NCBI RefSeq assembly: GCF_013839425.1
Contig: NZ_JACDNP010000005.1
Location: 124,001-188,000 of the forward strand
Length of the DNA: 64,000 bases
Origin: Halorhabdus salina
Lineage (GTDB): Archaea > Halobacteriota > Halobacteria > Halobacteriales > Haloarculaceae
Direction: 5' to 3'
Notes under the pieces: model-generated
What the model was told of the DNA's origin: nothing
Seen by the model: only the letters and a program-made list of their open reading frames with translations
Database searches by the model: none
Part shown: piece by piece, positions 60,835 through 64,000 of the stretch
Layout of the letters: each line of letters opens with the position of its first letter
How positions within the stretch are numbered: position 1 is the first letter of the stretch
Made by a program: the position numbers and the translations under genes

Positions 60835-62424
60835 TCCAGCCATCTTATTCATGCAGAACAAACCTCCGTGGACGGACTGTCAAACTGAATTGTTTTAGTG
60901 AATTCAATCTATTTTAGCTGAGAAGGCTGCTGCTTATAGTCAATTTCCTAAGAGGATTTGCTGTTCTGGAATCTGCCAGTACGGATGACTGCGACGACGA
61001 ATGTGTGGGACGACTCGCGGCGGCTTTATCTGCAGTGGCCGAACGTGGCCACTCGTACCGGACTGATTGTCATGGCTCGCCGTGCTGGGATGCTGTTGGC
61101 GTTGAGATAGGTTCCATCCCCTTGGCGGAATACCCGCTGATGGATCACTACCAGCATGGTCGACGTGTTCGTATCTCGGTGGAACGAATCTGGCTACCTG
61201 TTCCGGATTAGGCTAGATCACGGTCTCAGCACCATACCTGGGAGTTAAATCATCCCGTTCGTGACCCTGTGCACTCGATGCTTGACAGCGGTACACGAAC
61301 TGAGAACCTATTTCAGCTCATGGCAGCGTTCACATACGCAATCGTTGTCGGGTCCGAACTCTGTAGCCATCCGTGGTCTTGCCTACGGAAAGGCTCGTCG
61401 TACGTGTTTTCGAGGGGCGGTCGCTTTGTTTTCACACTTCCAGCGCCTTCACAGCCTCGCTGTGGGGACACCACGTACCGTCTCCTGGATATACATTTTG
61501 CGTGCTTTGAGCCTTCGAGCCCTGTCGTCTCTATTCTAGATGGGCCACCGATCATGGCATTGGCTTCGCTGACCAGTGAGTCCACCGCTCGCCGCGAGTC
61601 CATTCGCGACCACGGCCCGCTCAACTCACCGTCGCCCAACTTTCGCCAAATGGGAAGATTGACGCTCGACCTTCCCAAAAGTGCTGACTGCGTTGCCACG
61701 CACCGCGTCATGTTGTCTCATCTGGAGATAGCTACCGAGACGTGGGCTTGACTTTCCCATGCGCGTTATCTGCGCGGTATCACGAGTCGATCCGTGCTTC
61801 CACAAGCGAGGGATGCAACCAGGACTGTTGTTCCATTGTGATCACGTAAATCATATACCGATATATCGACTAGGATGGCACAAGTTGTGGGTGGGAGCCA
61901 AGAACTGGTGGAGTAGGTTGGGGAGAGAAGACAAAGAGGAGGTAGCGAGACGCAGTGACAGCGAACCGTACGTTGATCCGTTCGGTGAAGCTGTGATGGA
62001 CTTCTCCGGTGAAGACCTGATCGAGACGTTTGCTGAGGAGTTCTTCAGTAAGGTGCCCCCGAGTGACGTTATTTCGGGATATTGTTCCGTGAGATTGCAG
62101 ATCACGATGGTTGCGTATGGGCGGTCGCACGATTCATCGGACGAGCGAAGCGAGTCCGGCTCTTGCATCCCTATTTTTGCCGCGAGAAGCACCCGCAGCG
62201 ACGGAGTGAGCTACTGCCTATCTTGCCAAAGCAAAGCGTGGGTGAAACAGAACGTCGACTCGCGACTCGGTCCATAGAGACAACTGCCCCCACGCTGCGA
62301 ATTCTATTCTCGGAACCAGTCCGCAATAATTCGATTCACACGTCATGTGGGTGACGGGATCGTGAGCGTTTCGTGTCGTTTGCAACTCAACGAGGGGGCT
62401 CTCTGGAAGTACTGGAAAACTGAA
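60835..62424. other. Gene-poor stretch, mostly non-coding
   Basis: No convincing gene is visible over about 1.6 kb. Open frames here lack acidic composition and known motifs. One segment (about 61880-62100, plus) encodes EEVARRSDSEPYVDPFGEAV and DFSGEDLIETFAEEFFSKV, which does look haloarchaeal, and may be a broken gene. The 41-codon frame MTATTNVWDDSRRLYLQWPN at about 60984-61109 is equally unrecognised. No insertion sequence ends or transposase motifs were seen. Confidence 0.4.
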
Positions 62425-64000
62425 CTACAAGGGAGAGTCACTATCGATTCGTCGGACAGTAACATCTTCAAACGTGGCTGTGGTGGCTCGCCGGGCGACG
62501 GTACTGCAGGTTACCAATCCGACCAATACCTCCTCTGGCAGTGGGACTTGCCGCTGATCGATTTGATCCCAAGTGGTCCCGTCCCGTGATACCGAGCAGG
62601 TGAGCAAGTCCCCGTCCCGATCGATTCGGTACCACCCGTAGTCGTCGTTGGCCTCTTCGAGGTGCTGGGATGTCGTTGCGGTTCCCGGTCGATCACACCA
62701 GAGCAGTTCAGTTCCGTGTTCGGCTGTCCGGCCGATAAATCCGTGCAGCGAGTTTTCATCGAGAGAGTCACGGATCATGACGCCGCACTTGCTGTACGGG
62801 CTGACAGACTCGATATCGGCGACGTGGGCTTGGATTCGAACGTCATCACCAACCCGCCGAAAGACGAACTGAAACTCGTTTTGCGGGCCCCAGATATCCG
62901 CCCCTGCGCCCGTGATCGACCATGTTTGGGCATTTGGATCGAATATCGCGTCACCCGCGGTGACTGGGTTACCAACATCAGTCGCATCGATAAGTGAAAG
63001 ATGTTCACCAGTCTGGACGCTCCGACCAGGCTCGTTCACCGAGAGGACATTCGTAATTTCGAATCGTGCGCCGCCGTCGCGACCCTCACAGGCTTCGATG
63101 GTCCAATCGTGGGAATCAACGACGTCTTGGACCATCGCGAGACCGATGCCGCTCCCGTCATCGGCCGTCGTGTGTCCGTGTTCGAAGATGGTATCCCGAT
63201 CGTCCGGCGGTATCCCAGGCCCGTCATCTTCGACAAAAAATCCGGCATTGAGCGGACCGATTGTCACAGTCACGTCAGAGCCACCGTGGGCGATTGCGTT
63301 TCGGAGTAGATTTTCTAGCAGTGGACGAAACTCTCCTTTGGCCGCATTGATATACATGTTTTCGCCCAGTTCGATTTCGATCGTGGCCTCACGTGTCTCG
63401 AGTTTCTCCCAGATCGTCCGGATGGTTTCGACGATCGGAACTTCGTGGAGCCTCAGCTGGTCTTCACGCTCCCGGCGAGCGAGAATTTTGATGTCGTCGA
63501 TCATGCGATCCATGCGGTCGAGGGCCCCTCGAATCTCATCGAAACTCTCTTCGTGGCCGTCTCGCGCCAGGTCGAGGTGACCACTAGCGACCTGTAACGG
63601 GCCTTTGAGATCGTGTGCGATATAGTCCGAGAACGCTTCGAGCCGGCTGGATTGTGCGGCTAGCTGTTGTTCTAACCCAACCCTGTCAGTGACTTGCTGG
63701 GAGAAGCCCACGAGTCCGCGTAGATCACCCGTTTCGTCCCGCCAGGGAAGCTTCGTGAATTCGATCCAGAACGGCGTTTCGTCGCCGTACTGTTTGATCT
63801 CTTGATGGATCGGGTCACCCGAAAGGACCCGCATATCGTCGGCATACCACTGCTCGCCGAGATTGAATCGCCCGTCGTGCAGTTCACGGTCCGTCTTCCC
63901 ACGTGCCTCCTGGTCGCTTGGCCCAGCCAGCCCGGAGAACAACTGCAGAAAGCGAGCTTGCTCGTCTTTGACCATGACCGTGTATTCGAGGTTCTCGAAC
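62425..64000 (-). CDS. PAS histidine kinase with C-terminal concanavalin-like domain (5' end beyond window)
   Basis: The frame is open to the window edge, so the N-terminus is missing. Visible order: a PAS domain (TPFWIEFTKLPWRDETGDLR, followed by GLVGFSQQV), HisKA with the phospho-His in FSDYIAHDLKGPLQVASGHL, and HATPase with RNAIAHGG, FVEDDGPGIPPDDRD and GSGIGLAMVQDVVDSHDW. Then, from about 63000 to 62428, a 190-residue beta-rich domain follows (FQFVFRRVGDDVRIQAHVAD, SPYSKCGVMIRDSLDENSLH, WYRIDRDGDLLTCSVSRDG). This last part resembles the DUF1349/concanavalin A-like module usually found on glycosidases. No membrane helix is seen in the visible part. Confidence 0.85.
   Translation of the reverse strand, partial: FENLEYTVMVKDEQARFLQLFSGLAGPSDQEARGKTDRELHDGRFNLGEQWYADDMRVLSGDPIHQEIKQYGDETPFWIEFTKLPWRDETGDLRGLVGFSQQVTDRVGLEQQLAAQSSRLEAFSDYIAHDLKGPLQVASGHLDLARDGHEESFDEIRGALDRMDRMIDDIKILARREREDQLRLHEVPIVETIRTIWEKLETREATIEIELGENMYINAAKGEFRPLLENLLRNAIAHGGSDVTVTIGPLNAGFFVEDDGPGIPPDDRDTIFEHGHTTADDGSGIGLAMVQDVVDSHDWTIEACEGRDGGARFEITNVLSVNEPGRSVQTGEHLSLIDATDVGNPVTAGDAIFDPNAQTWSITGAGADIWGPQNEFQFVFRRVGDDVRIQAHVADIESVSPYSKCGVMIRDSLDENSLHGFIGRTAEHGTELLWCDRPGTATTSQHLEEANDDYGWYRIDRDGDLLTCSVSRDGTTWDQIDQRQVPLPEEVLVGLVTCSTVARRATTATFEDVTVRRIDSDSPL

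Noticed and set aside
61269-61751. 160-codon open frame in the gene-poor region
   Set aside because: Composition is unlike haloarchaeal proteins and no domain is visible.
60524-62424. Insertion sequence or transposon
   Set aside because: No transposase motif, terminal inverted repeat or target duplication was found.

Overview
The window is a stretch of haloarchaeal chromosome (class Halobacteria). It is GC-rich, its proteins are acidic and use Asp/Glu heavily, many genes have a TATA-like box about 26 bases before the start codon and little or no leader, and the gene set is archaeal: PriS, GINS, Pelota, RqcH, archaeal Elp3, DUF63, a PIN-KH ATPase and an Lhr helicase. A bacterial-type LeuRS, a sugar epimerase beside a PfkB kinase, and a sugar-binding-like domain on a kinase fit a carbohydrate-using haloarchaeon of the Haloarculaceae/Halorhabdus kind. 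That genus-level guess is weak.

Layout. 0.1-6.9 kb: a geranylgeranyl-reductase-like flavoprotein, membrane proteins, a degenerate AMP-binding protein, an orphan YcaO cyclodehydratase-like protein and a TbsP-like regulator. 7-12.4 kb: one-carbon metabolism (glyA, folD), a zinc-ribbon protein, a structured intergenic stretch with a PadR regulator, and mutY. 12.4-13.3 kb: a decayed ABC exporter. 13.3-23.9 kb: an FMN reductase, a Yip1 protein, a RecJ-like protein that has lost its catalytic motifs, elp3, rqcH, a UspA protein, pelA and a GAF histidine kinase. Elp3, RqcH and Pelota make this a neighbourhood of tRNA modification and ribosome rescue. 24-28.5 kb: a PPOX remnant, an RNase Z-like hydrolase, leuS and a TetR regulator. 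28.5-33.2 kb: a prenyl-synthase-like protein divergent from a large RND exporter, with an inverted repeat between them.

33.3-43.2 kb: a sugar nucleotidyltransferase, tRNA-Glu, NYN and TatD proteins, a UPF0173 hydrolase, a Tat lipoprotein HtrA protease, priS-GINS, intron-containing tRNA-Gln, a Gfo/Idh oxidoreductase and tRNA-Leu. 43.5-49.5 kb: an Fe-S aldo/keto reductase, a cis-prenyltransferase, tandem cold-shock genes and heme/siroheme genes (precorrin-2 dehydrogenase, hemA). 49.6-58.9 kb: three membrane proteins, Lhr, the PIN-KH ATPase, and the epimerase and sugar kinase. 59-64 kb: a tyrosine recombinase with a small partner, a gene-poor 1.9 kb, and a histidine kinase that runs off the window edge.

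No complete mobile element, CRISPR array or rRNA is visible. The most interesting signals are: degenerate copies of each tRNA's own T-arm, set in hairpins, downstream of all three tRNAs; a histidine kinase with a C-terminal concanavalin-like domain; the pseudo-RecJ; the YcaO orphan; the TetR/RND module with its operator candidate and 12-codon leader ORF; and two structured intergenic segments (10.2 kb and 60.75 kb). No clear new multi-gene defence system was found.
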